From Umbellularia californica (lineage: Eukaryota > Streptophyta > Magnoliopsida > Laurales > Lauraceae): 64,000 nt of DNA. Location of the stretch: NCBI GenBank assembly GCA_028538565.1, contig JAPQWN010000009.1:33706576-33770575 (forward strand), read 5' to 3'. The notes beneath the pieces were generated by a model. The model was not told the origin of the DNA. It saw only the letters and a list, made by a program, of their open reading frames with translations, and ran no database searches. The translations under genes and the position numbers were made by a program. This document shows positions 33,326-45,266 of this stretch, in pieces. How positions within the stretch are numbered: position 1 is the first letter of the stretch; the number at the start of each line of letters is the position of its first letter.

Positions 33326-36300
33326 GAGGGGGTTTTTATTGCATACACAGTGACCTCAGAGATAAGATCACCGATTTGCAATTTGAACCTGATTTTACCG
33401 ATAGGCCTTTGAGTGCTCCCATCGTATCCAAAGATAGATACAGATGTGTGGCTTAGCTTGCTGGGTGGGATGCCCAACTCTTCAAGAGCCGAAGTGGAGA
33501 TAAGGTTGAGTGCAGAACCTGGGTCGATCTGAACTCTATGTATCGGCATTTCTTTGATGTACCCTGTGAAGTACAGGGGTCGGTTGTGCCTTGCTTCGCC
33601 AAGTAGGAGGTCTTCCTTAGTGAAGGCGATGGTTGCACTGGCTGCCTTTTGAACCGAGAGGCATTGGATGCATGATCCCTCAGTTTTCTTTTCTCCCTTT
33701 GAGGAAGTTTCAGAGTTTTTGACCCGGTAGTCCATTTCAATTTGGAGGACTTGCGGGGCTTGTTTGTCGACATCCTCATTCAGTTTTTGTAATTCTGAGA
33801 TGAGATTATCACGAGTGCGTGGAGACATTCGTAATAAATCCAGGATGTGAAGACGTGCAGGTATGTGTTTGAAGTGCTCAACCAAGTCATACTTGAAAGC
33901 CTCCTTAGGGCCTGCATGTTCATCATTGTTGCCACTGGGGGCGCTTACAACATCTTTTCCCGAAGGATTTACATAAGTAAAGGAAGATTGGTTGTAATTC
34001 TTGTGGTAGTCCCGGCCAGAGCGGGTGCCTCTACCAACTTCGAGAGCTTCTTGAGAAGGATCTTCGTTTGGAAGATTGTCTTCAGGATCAAGAGGCTGTC
34101 GTTTTTCATCTACTGGGGATGTATCTGCAGCAGAGTTGCCATCCTCAGTGATTGTGTTGCACGGAGCATTTTCCGGGAGCAAGTCCTGAACAGCATCCAG
34201 CAGCTTTTCTTCTGTGTTGACTATTTCATCATCCCAAGCATCATTATCTGGGTTTTCTTCATGATGATCAGTCGGGAAGAATGTGTATCCTGAAGTCACA
34301 GTCTCAGGAGAAGAAACCTGAGAGGGTGTCATCTCTGTGAAAGTCACGTGAGACGAGGTAGCTCCAGAGGATACATTGCTAGGCGTCGTCGGAGTGTAGG
34401 TAATCTCATCAGACGACGCTTCAGAAGAGCTATAGTCCTGATATATTACATTACAGGAAGCTCTGATAGGAGATGTTGCCTGCTCGGAGTCAGACTCATC
34501 CTCGGATGTAAGAGGATCATCTATCCAGCAATGTTCTCCATTTTCAGGAGTTGAGGGAGGAGGTACCTGATGGGCTTCAGGGACTTCCGGCTCTGGATTG
34601 TGAGGAATCTCGTTGACGCGGTCTTGCTCTTGTTCTAGAGCGAGACGCTGCAAGATCCTTGCATATTCTTCAAGATCAGGCATGGGAGCCAGATCTTCTT
34701 CTTCGTCTTCTCCGTGTGGCTCAACATAGTTGATTTCCACTGGAGCAATGACAGGTGCTGGGTTAACAGCATCTTCTTGTGCAGCCTCTTGGTCTTCTTC
34801 ATCATCAGACCAGGATCCTTGTGGTTGCAAGGGGTTATACCAGATTACTGGCATAAGGTGAGTTTCAGGAACCCATTCTTCGTCGGAGAGATACTCTCCT
34901 GTTTCAAGAGATTCCTCCCACTCATCGGTGTAGTTGGGCTCGAATCCATCGTCGGTGTCGCTAGACTCGTATCCATCAATGGAGAATCCAACTACCGAGT
35001 TGCAAGAGTATAATGCCCCCTGCATGGCTTCTTTTTTGAATTGAGGTGGCATGAAATCACTGAGAGTGAAGTTTCTTACCGCCTTTGAAGTCTCTGGAAG
35101 GGACGTTTCTGTTGCCCCGAGTGAAGTGGTAAAGGAGGCCTCTGCCTTTTCATGGACTTCTTGTTTTGGCTGGGTCTTCTCTTGCCGTTTGAGCTTGAGG
35201 AGATGTTTCTTGGCTTGCCTTCGCTGCTGAGCGGTCGGCTTTGTTTTGACGATCTCCCAATTTTCATCTTCCAGGAGATCGGGATGTACCCATATGGGTT
35301 GTCCGTCTGGTGTCGGGCAAGGAACCAACACTTCGGACGTTTGAATTCTTTTTATCACCTTGAAGGAAGTAGTGATCTTCTTCTTCGGTGATTTTGGTGT
35401 TTGTCCACATGACACCATGTTGACGGAGGCAGGGCCATAATTTTTGTCAAAGGTGATGACTCCGTTTTTCCACATCTCGTTTATCTTCTCTCTCACAACA
35501 AAGCATTGATTGAGAGGATGCGAGACCATCTGGTGGTATGGACAGTACCGAGGATCATTGGTTTTGCCAACGTCTCCAGGTCTTTTGGGCTCTGGCAAAA
35601 TGAGTTTGCCATTTGCTAGGAGAGCCTCAAAGATTTCTTCGACGTCTTCATCGAACGGATATTTCTTTTCTACTCGCTCTTTGAAGGCATCAGAGAGTTC
35701 AGGTCTCTTACCTGCAGCTCTATTTTCAACTTTCTTTGGTTGCTGAGGAGCTGACTTGGTTTGCACATTAAGGACCTCTTTCTTCTTTGGTTTAGAGGTT
35801 GCAATGGCGGTTGGCTCTTTTCTTGATGACTTCTGACTGTTGAGGTCTTTGATCACCATTTCAGCTTCCATGGAAGCTTCGAGGAGTTACCCCAGGTTCT
35901 TTGATTTATTGCCGATGATCATGGAGCGGATTTTAGCTCTCATGTTGTTTCGGCAGATGTCGACTAGCGACGCTTGTGGCAGTACATCTGAGCATTTGTA
36001 CGCCATTGCTTTCCACTTGTGAATGAAGTCATAAGTTGACTCATTCTCTCCCTGTTTTAGGCTGCAGAGCTGAGCCATAGTAACAGGATGATCCTCACCT
36101 TGGAAGTGGGTCAGGAAGCGTGTCTCCAGCATAGCCCAGTTCTGAATGGAGTTCTCCGGCAGAGTGGAGTACCAATCGAAGGCCGTACCTTTTAGGGTAC
36201 TTGCAAAGAGGCGAATCTTGAGTGCATCTTGATCCGCGATAGCTCCCGTCAAGATCTTGAAGTGGATGACGTGCTGTCTGGCCGATCCTTTCCCCGTATA

Positions 36301-37749
36301 TGTTTGGAGAGTAGGATGTTTGAATTTTGTGGGGAACGGGACCGAGTCCATCCATAAAGGATATGGTGGCTTGATCCCATGCTCTTTGAGTATATCCTCT
36401 TCTTTTGCTTTGGCGAGGATACTGTCTACGTCCTTTTTGGTAAGGGCGCGTGACTCATTTTCTTCTCCATTTTCCTCGTTATTGCCATGATTCGGAGGAG
36501 GCTCATTGTTCACCTGATTTTGGACGACAAGGAGAAGGTTTTCCATCAGAGTTTCAATCCTCTGCTGGCCTTGTTCCAACTGCTGAATGCGTGTGAGCGC
36601 ATCATCTCGAGGTGGATTCTGAGGTGGCGGCTCAGAACTTGTAGCCAAGACGTTCATCCCTCGGGATTCGAACGAAGAAATCGTCCTGGTGACCGAACTG
36701 GGGCTCATTCTTTTTGATGAAGAGCTTGATGAAGGATTACTCTCCCGTCCTTGGCTTGAAGGGGCAGGAGATTCTTCGGGATGTCTTTGTGTCCTGGTGA
36801 TGCTACGGGTCACCGGACGTCGGACATGGATTTTTGATGCTGACCTTTGGCGTCTTCTGGTTTTTCCAACCATATGGACGGCAGCAACTTGGTCGGGTCT
36901 TTCTTTTTCGACCCATTTGTGGGAGACTTGAAGTGTAGGAGGCTGGGTCCGTTGCTTCTCTAGTCTCTTTTGTCGATATGAAGCACGGCGGCGTGCTCGA
37001 CGAGCGATTTGAGCTTCAGTCAGCTCTGGCTGGGCTCTGACGATGAAGGATGTGCTCCCTCGGGCGCAGCAGCCGAGCCTGTCTTCTTTGTAGCTAGGCA
37101 AGGACAGGATCCGGACCCGGTCCTTTGCCTGTTGCAGCGAAGCTTTGAACCTTTCGAGTTCGGCCCCTGTAGAGATGAAGGGTCGAACTGAAGGAGTGTA
37201 GGCCTTAGCAGGTGCTTGGAGAGGCCTGGTGATGCGTGATCTGATTCTGGACTTGTGGGAGCAAGCCGGTTCATGCTGGGTCGACTTGGGAGTCAGGTTG
37301 GAGATGGGTCTCTCCTCTTTCATGTAGGCAAGAGGGTAGAACTGGTTCTCCTTGAGTGGCTTGGTGGAGGTTTGAGACCTCCTTTGTTTTGGGGAAGGTC
37401 TTGGAGACCAAGTCTTGGGATAGACCTGGTTGTTTGTGGGTCGAGGCTTCGCGGGGGTGCCGCGGGCTTCGGGCTTTTGGGCTTTCGCCTTTGGTGTCAC
37501 GAGAGTGACACGTTGAGAGGCGATCTTCTGCTTTTTGGCAGGAGCAGCTTGTTCTTCGGGAAGTGGGAATGGTCCCAGTGTCCCGAAGACGATGGTCCGG
37601 GGAGTCGAGGTCGACCTTGAGTTCAGAGAGTTGCCGAGGGAGTTGACGCTTCGGCAGCTGGCGGGGCGCTTGTAAGTGCGCTCGGTTTGCTTCTGTTGAA
37701 GCATGAGTTGGTGCTTGTTCTCATCGAAGATAATGGTTAAGGCTGCCAT
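33302..37749 (-). pseudogene. gag and protease of element B (one stop, one frameshift)
   Basis: Start ATG at 37749-37747. Open to a TAA at 35886-35884, where element A has GAA (Glu), then open in the same frame to about 33300. Parts: basic, proline-rich N terminus; Retrotrans_gag core at about 35890-36350 (FDWYSTLPENSIQNW); YCPYHQMVSHPLNQC at about 35450-35490; a long acidic region; and the protease with VQIDPGSALNLIS near 33510-33550 and NILLGCPWIHE. A one-base loss at about 33297 shifts the frame after the protease. In the family, Gag forms the particle and the protease cuts the polyprotein. Confidence 0.93.
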
Positions 37750-37785
37750 TGTTATTTTCGAAAAAGTTCTGAAACAAGACCACAT

Positions 37786-39394
37786 CCATTAGTAATCACT
37801 AGAATATAATGATCATAAATGGGAATTTCTATGGTTGTCTTTTCAAATCGCTCAAGGGATATGACCCAAGCGACATGAAGAAGGCAAAAAGCCATAGATG
37901 GTACAATTGTTCTGACAGCAAGTATGGTGAGCCCAGAATGAGCGTTCCAGTGACTGCTAGAAGCAATTGTAAACCTAAATTCGACTTATCGAGAAGCAGG
38001 GCTTGCTCGAGATAAGAAGAATATAAGGTAGGAGTTACAAATGTGCCGGTCACAGATACAGTAGACCCTGAAAGGGCGTACCAGTATTGCTAGGCACAAA
38101 TGTTGGAGATCGCATCCATGAGATGGGATTCTTTGTTTTGAAATGTCAGAAATGGATTCGTCAAAGAGAGCAGGTGGCATTTCGATTCAAATACGGGCTC
38201 AACGATTTCCGCGAGCGCCAGTACTCAGAAGGGAAGAGACCACAATTTCTCGAATCTGAATCCAAAAGTGACGAGTTTTTGGAGATTTTTTTTTTGAAAT
38301 GATTTTTTTTCTTTTATTTTTTTTATTTTTTTTTATTTTTTTTAAATATATTTTTATTTATTTTTTATTTATTTTTTATTTATTTTTTATTTTTAAGATT
38401 TTTTTTTGAAAATCTTTTTTTTTATTTATTTTTTTATTTTTTATTTTTTTTTGTTTAAGAATTTTTTTTTGAAAATCTTTTTTTTATTTTTTTTTATTTT
38501 GATTTTAATTTTTTAAGATTTAAAGACGAGAGAGTACACATAGGCCTCCTAACCCGGTCTTATGAAACCTCAATTGATAGAATTGCCCCCAGGTAAGGGT
38601 AGGATTACTTAATGAACCCGTTTGGAGGACCCTTGCCTAGAACAGTCAAGCTGTCTCCACACTCTGGACAAGGCTTTTCTTGAATCAATCGTGATCAAAG
38701 AACGCAATTGGTTTAACCTTAGTGGTCTATGTCCTTCTTTATAAAAAATCCCAAATAGACTCATCGAAGAGAAACGATGGCCCAAAACCTTAGTCGAACG
38801 GGCTCAACATTTCTGCAAGCACCAAAGAACGATAGGATAGGATCAAAGTTTCTCAATTTTGAATCCAAACTAAGAAAACTGATTTTTTTTTTTTTTGAAA
38901 TCTCTAATGAACTCATCGAAGAGAAACGATGGTCCAAAACCTTAGTCGAATGGGCTCAACATTTCTGCAAGCACCAAAGAACGATAGGATAGGATCAAAG
39001 TTTCTCAATTTTGAATTCAAACTAAGAAAACTGATTTTTTTTTTTGAAATCTCTAATGAACTCATCGAAGAGAAACGATGGTCCAAAACCTTAGTCGAAC
39101 GGGCTCAACATTTCTGCAAGCACCAAAGAACGATAGGATAGGATCAAAGTTTCTCAATTTTGAATTCAAACTAAGAAAACTGATTTTTTTTTTTGAAAAG
39201 AGAAAGAATGGAAACAAACTCAAAGAAATAGAAATTTCCAAAAAATCCCATCTCATTTTTTTTTAGGATGCAAAATCCAACATAGGCTACCAGCTAGAAA
39301 GTAGCCAAGGAATCCGGAAAAGAAGTATAAGCATAGAGCAAAAAGTATGATATGCAAATATTTCATTTCCAAGCACCGTGTTCTCAAATGAACG
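37786..39394 (-). other. long 5' leader of element B
   Basis: Non-coding. Contains an A-rich tract on the minus strand (38282-38520) and three ~150-bp tandem units (see separate entry). A splice-acceptor-like TTGTTTCAG lies just before the gag start, as in element A. Confidence 0.7.
38760..39205. repeat. three tandem ~150-bp units in the leader of element B
   Basis: Units start at 38760, 38912 and 39061, each with CTCATCGAAGAGAAACGATG, a GGGCTCAACATTTCTGCAAG block and a poly-T end. They are almost identical, so amplification is recent. Confidence 0.9.
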
Positions 39395-39413
39395 AGTCCC
39401 ACCGGGTGTGCCA
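39395..39413 (-). other. primer-binding site of element B
   Basis: The minus strand reads TGGCACACCCGGTGGGACT, three bases inside the 5' LTR; identical to element A. Confidence 0.75.
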
Positions 39414-39416
39414 GTT

Positions 39417-41977
39417 TGATGGAACGCGCTCCGAGGCGCCGTTGGGGCGGCTACCGGGGTCGGCGGAACGTGGGAGTCCGTCGGGTCCGGCCCTTTCGCG
39501 CCCTGGCGGGCCTGAAGCGTGCATCAACATTTTTTTGTGGGTGGGTGTGCCAGATTTTCTATTTTACTTGGAATTGCAAGTGGTAATCCGGAGATCAACC
39601 TTCGCAAGTAAAAAGGAAATCAACTTCTTTCAAGTTTTCCATTGCACAAATATTTAAGAAAAGAGACATTTTCTTAGTTTGCCGTGAAAGGCGATTTTGT
39701 TTGGCATTTATAGCCGATTTTGGCGTTTATAGCCGATTTACAATTCTCATCAATAATGAAAAAGACAAGAGTTGTGATTTTTGTCTCTTTTAGAAAAATA
39801 CAAACTACAATGAAAAGCAAGAAAATGAAGATCTAACTTTTCAGGAGATTGTGGGGGACTCGTTCAGATTGACGGTCGCAAGCCATGTATGGGCTTCGCC
39901 ATCATCCATGCAGATGAGAACAGAAGATGCTCTTGATTCGCTTGGCTTGGCTATAACCTCAGATTTTTAGAGGACAAAGACCAAGAGAAGGTCCTATGTC
40001 TAATAAAAAACTAAGTAGACGGGCTGAAAAGCCACGTCTAAGCCATTGGAGGCAGCGGGAGAAGACAAGGACCTTGGGGGGGGGGTACCCCCCAAGGGAC
40101 TTTTGTCACCTTGTGGTGGTGGCCGGTGCAGAACTTCAGCAGAGTTTTTCTCTCTTTTTCTTTCTCTCAGATCTCTTTCTGATCTTTTTTTTTCTGATCC
40201 TGATTTCAATGGAATGCTCTCCTATTTATAGGCTTTTGGTAGCCATTTAGGAGGGTTTATGATCCTTAATGGCTTTAATGGGAGGAGTTACAAGATTTAT
40301 TTCTTGATTTTGTAACTCCTTTTTCCTTGAATCTGATTGGCCGATGGAGATTAAGGGCTTTTAATCACCTTAATTACCATAATAGGAGGAGTTTCATGGT
40401 TTAAATGCCATGAATCAATTGACTTGTAACTCCCAAATGCTTGCTTCTGATTGGGCCGTCCAAAGAAATGAATTAATGACTGCAATAAAGCTAGTCAATT
40501 AACCACATTAATTGGTCGCTGAGCAGTCGAAGAGTCGCGGGCCGTGCCGTGTCTTCTGGAATTCTTCTGGCGATGATCATCGATGGATCTTCATGCTGAT
40601 CGACATCGGATGAACATGTAACTTCAGACATTGATAGCTAAGAGCGGGCCGGTGACATCTGTCTTGTCGATTTCACGATCGGTCGGACAGAAAGTGCACT
40701 TTCTTGGTCAGCCGGTTGACGATCTTGGAGCGATCAATGATGATTTTATGCTTTTGACGGCGGATCCGAGATGTCGTCGGATATGAGTCAATTTAAAGCA
40801 CTAAAAATCACATTTTCAGGAATCCACAGGGGCCAAAGTGCGCGAAACGCGAAAAAAGACGGAAAAACGGGTCACCGGCGGAAAATCCGGTGACCCGGAC
40901 CTCCATGGTCGCCGGCGACCATGGGCCATGGTCGCAGGGGCCTGCGACCCTGGGGGAATTTTCCCCTTCGGAGCCCGTTTTGCGGTCGTTTTGAGGTCTT
41001 TTTCGTCGCCGTTTTCTTCTGTATTTTTCCTGACATTTTTTCTCATTTATTGGCTTGATTTCCCTGTAGAAAACCTGATGAGAATCCTTGCATTTTTAGA
41101 GTGCAAAGTTTCCAATTTTCCAGGAAAGCCGAAGACTTTGCCGCGTAAAGCTGCTGATTTTCCGCCAGAAGCTGAAACTTGGTCAAACGATGTCGGAATG
41201 ACCTGAAATTTGAGGTGAAGCCTCCTGAGCAATAAATAAGACCAACCATAGGCGTTTGTTTGAGTTTTGAAGCCGTTTGGGGTCCCGTCGATGCTTCACT
41301 TGATTTTGCTGCGGGGAAAATGCCGAGCTTTGATATGTGGCCAAACGATGTCCGATTGACCTGAAATTTGACGGGGAGCCTATTGGAGTCATTTTGAGAC
41401 GTTCCATGGGCTCCGTTTTGGATGTCATGGTCCCGGGTTGCTCCGCCGCCGGTAGGCTTGATTTTCTCTCGGAGCATCGAAACCTGGTCAAACGTTGTCG
41501 GAATGACCTGAAATTCGACGTGCAGCCTTTTGGAAGCATGTGGAAGCCACTCATGCACTTGGTTTGATGAGCGAAGGCTTCGGTGGTTCCCGCCACCGGG
41601 AGGCTTGATTTTGCTGCTCGAGCATTGATGGAGGGTCAAACGTTGTCGGTTTGACTTGAAATTTGGCATGGAGCCCTTTTGAGATATGCTGGAGTCATCT
41701 GTAGGCTCTGATCGAAGTTTTGACGTCTCCGATGATGTCGCCGCCGGGAGCACCATTTTAGCAGTCGGAGAAGCGAAGTTAGGCCAAATGATTCTGAAAT
41801 GGCCCGAAACTTCATGTGTACTCTTCTCTTGGCTATCTTGAAGGATCTTGCAGTTTTTGTTTGATTCTGACAAGATTTGATTTTTTGGAGAAATTGCATT
41901 GCCTATTTATGGCAGGTTGCGACTTCATGCAGCTTTCTTGATGTTGAAGAGGCAAAGTGACATTTTTGGTGTCAACA
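39417..41977 (-). repeat. 5' LTR of element B
   Basis: 2,561 bp. Holds, in minus order, the U3 array, the palindromic cluster (40870-40950), the TATA box (40221-40230), a G10/C6 pair around 40076-40093 and the CGGCTATAAAYGCC pair (39700-39740). Confidence 0.95.
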
Positions 41978-41982
41978 ATCCG

Positions 41983-43634
41983 AGGATGAGTCTGACTCCG
42001 AGCAGGCAACATCTCCTATCAGAGCTTCCTGTAATGTAATATATCAGGACTATAGCTCTTCTGAAGCGTCGTCTGATGAGATTACCTATACTCCGACGAC
42101 GCCTAGCAATGTATCCTCTGGAGCTACCTCGTCTCACGTGACTTTCACAGAGATGACACCCTCTCAGGTTTCTTCTCCTGAGACTGTGACTTCAGGATAC
42201 ACATTCTTCCCGACTCATCATCATGAAGAAAACCCAACTTGGGGTGATGGATGGGTCAACGAAGAAGAAAAGCTGCTGGATGCTATTCAGGACTCGCTCC
42301 CGGAAAATGCTCCATGCAACACAATCACTGAGGATGGCAATTTTGCTGCAGACGCATCCTCAGTAAATGAGAAACGACAGCCTCTTGATCCTGAGGACAA
42401 TCTTCCAAGCGAAGACCCTTCTCAAGAAGCTCTCGAAGTTGGTAGAGGCACCCGCTCGGGCCGGGACTACCACAAAAATTACAACCAATCTTCCTTTACT
42501 TATGTAAATCCTTCGGGAAAAGATGTTGTAAGCGCCCCCAGTGGCAAAAACAATGAACATGCAGGCCCTAAGGAGGCTTTCAAGTATGATTTGATCGAGC
42601 ACTTCAAACACATACCTGCACGACTGCACATCCTGGATTTATTACGAATGTCTCCACGCACTCGTGATAATCTCATCTCAGAATTACAAAAACTGAATGA
42701 GGATGTCGACAAACATGCCCCACAAGTCCTCCAAATTGAAATGGACTACCGGGTCAAAAACTCTGAAACTTCCTCAAAGGGAGAAAAGAAAACTAAGGGA
42801 TCATGCATTGAATGCCTCTCGGTGCAAAAAGCAGCCAGTGCAACCATCGCCTTCACAAAGGACGACCTCCTACTTGGCGAAGCAAGGCACAACCGACCCC
42901 TGTACTTCACAGGGTACATCAAGGAAATGCCTATACACAGGGTTCAGGTCGACCTAGGTTCTGCACTCAACCTCATCTCCACTTCGGCTCTCGAAGAGTT
43001 GGGCATCCCACCCAGCAAGCTAAGCCACACATCTGTATCTATCTTTGGATACGATGGGAGTACTCAAAGGCCTATCGGCAAAATCAGGTTCAAATTGCAG
43101 ATCGGTGATCTTATCTCTGAAGTCACTGTGTATGCAATAAAAACCCCTTCATGCTACAACATCCTTCTCGGACGCCCCTGGATACACGAGAATGGTGTTG
43201 TCCCTTCAACTCTACATCAATGCATCAAGTTCGTCGGCGACGACGGCATGGTACATCGTGTCTTTGCGGACAGAAAACCTTTCAAAGGTAAAGAAGTCCA
43301 CTTCGCAGACTCCCAGATGTATGAAGGAGAAAAAGAAGAAGAGGAAATATCACCCCCTGCTGAAAATCTCCAGAAAGATAAAGGCAAGGCTCCTCAAAAA
43401 TCACCGGAAGAAAACAAACCCTCCGGCAAATTAAAAGAGAGTAGTCAATCTCCCTTCGTCATCTCCCTCAAATCTTCAAAACCTTTGGTCATCACAACCA
43501 GAGTGAAGAAGGCAAAGCGAAAGCCTGGGGGCAAATTTGTTGTTTCTCTCGTGTCTATCATGCAAGACACAGACTCGGACTCAGAGCTAGAAGACGATGC
43601 ATCGTCAAGCCAAGCTGACGCTCAGCATGTTTAG
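41983..43634 (+). pseudogene. gag C-terminal region and aspartic protease of element A
   Basis: Continues the gag frame exactly after the ATCCG duplication. The protease homology lies at about 42900-43190: IHRVQVDLGSALNLIS holds the active-site aspartate, with Leu where most proteases have Thr or Ser and where element B has Pro. The NILLGRPWIHE block near the end is the conserved flap-to-C-terminal motif. A TAG stop at 43632-43634 ends the frame where element B reads on. Confidence 0.88.
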
Positions 43635-45266
43635 CCTGCTCTCACTCCGACGGAGACACCTGCTGATGTAGAAGATCCTACGTCTGCTACCTTTGTTGTT
43701 CCGACAACATCACCAAAGCAAAAGCCGATCTTCTTCCATAGATCGGATGCTTCTTCATCAAACTCCATGCTGGAAGCCTCCGAAAATATTGTGGAGGAAC
43801 CACCTTCGAACCTTCTAACAGAAGATCCTGTTGAAAAGATAGACTTGGGAACACCAGATAACCCACGTCCTGTATTCATAAGCAAGAATATAAAGGATGA
43901 TGAGTTACTCGAGTATATCGCTTTCCTTCGTGAGTTCGTTGATTGCTTTGCATGGTCCTACGCTGAAATGCCTAGTTTAGACCCCAAAGTAGCAGTCCAC
44001 AAACTGAATCTTCAAGAAGAAATCAAGCCTGTCAAACAAGGCCAAAGAAGATTCCATCCAGATGTGATGGATAAAATTGAACAAGAAGTTCAAAAGCTCA
44101 AAAGCGTCGGCTTCATCCGTGAGGAACAACATCCAGAATGGTTGGCCAACATTGTCCCCGTGACAAAGAAAAATGGGCAGATCAGGGTCTGTATTGACTA
44201 TAGAGACTTGAATGGCGCTTGCCCAAAAGATGAATTCCCGCTCCCCATACCAGAGGTAATGATTGACAATACCTACGGATTCGAGCGAATGACATTCATG
44301 GATGGCTTCTCTGGCTACAATCAGATAAAGATGCATCCTGAAGATGAAAAGCACACTTCATTTCGAACTCCATTTGGCGTGTATTGCTACACTGTCATGC
44401 CATTTGGTCTGAAAAATGCTGGTGCCACATATCAGAGCGCTATGATGAAAATATTCCAAGATATGCAGCACAAGACGGTCGAATGTTACGTTGATGACCT
44501 CGCCGTCAAAAGCAGAAGAAAAGAAGACCATCTCAAAGATCTTCGGGAAGTTTTCCTCCGACTCCACAAACACAAACTGCGGATGAATCCTCTAAAATGC
44601 TTCTTCGGCGTCTCGTCGGGTAAGTTTCTCGGATTCCTTGTTCGGAAAGCTGGAATAGAACTTGACCCCATAAAAGTCAAGGCTATTCTAGAAATGCCCT
44701 CTCCAAGAACCTTGAGAGAATTAAAAGGGCTCCAAGGGAGATTGGCCTACATCAGACGGTTCATCTCCAATCTTTCGGGGAAATGCCGTCCATTCTCTCG
44801 ATTGATGAAAAAGGGTGTAGACTTTGTCTGGGATGCCGACTGTGAAGCCGCATTTCAAGATATCAAGTCATACCTGACCAAACCTCCAGTGTTAGCTGCC
44901 CCTGCCACTGGAAAACCATTCATCTTGTACACAAGAGCCCTTGATCACTCTCTGGGTGCTCTGCTCACACAAGAAAATGATGAAAGAAAAGAAGCTGCTC
45001 TATACTACGTCAGCCGCATGCTAGTAGGTGCAGAGCATCGCTACTCTCCAGTCGAAAAGGAATGCCTTACAGTGATGTTGGCCGTACAAAAGCTACGTCA
45101 CTACTTGCTTTCCAACACAGTCTACCTCGTCTCAAGGATCAACCTCTTGAAGGTCCTTGTCACAAAGCAGGTTCTCTCAATGCCCGACTGGCAAAATGGT
45201 CCATCCTTCTATCACAATTTGATATTAGGTATGTACCACAAAAAGCAATCAAAGGCCAAGCTCTAG
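43635..45266 (+). pseudogene. reverse transcriptase and first RNase H of element A
   Basis: Same frame as the protease. RT motifs: GFIREEQHPEWLANIVPV, VCIDYRDLNGACPKD, MPFGLKNAGATYQ and the catalytic YVDD at 44487-44498. The RNase H-like connection region reads FILYTRALDHSLGAL; the first catalytic Asp of a normal RNase H (T-D-A-S) is Arg, a common decay in Tat elements. About 590 bp of the linker present in element B is missing near 43768. A one-base loss at about 45168 shifts the frame. Confidence 0.92.

Larger units (their letters stand above)
18767..41977 (-). mobile_element. Element B: Tat-lineage Ty3/gypsy retrotransposon nested in gag of A
   Basis: LTRs at 18767-21334 and 39417-41977; in minus reading they run TGTTGACACC...CCATCA. 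ATCCG flanks it on both sides (18762-18766 and 41978-41982), splitting the gag of A. Length 23,211 bp. In minus order: 5' LTR, PBS, leader, gag, protease, linker with G-patch-like segment, RT, RNase H, archaeal-type RNase H, integrase, repeats, plus-strand gene, polypurine tract, 3' LTR. LTRs differ at about 25 sites by eye (~1%). Fuller than A: it keeps the linker and the whole opposite-strand gene. Confidence 0.96.
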
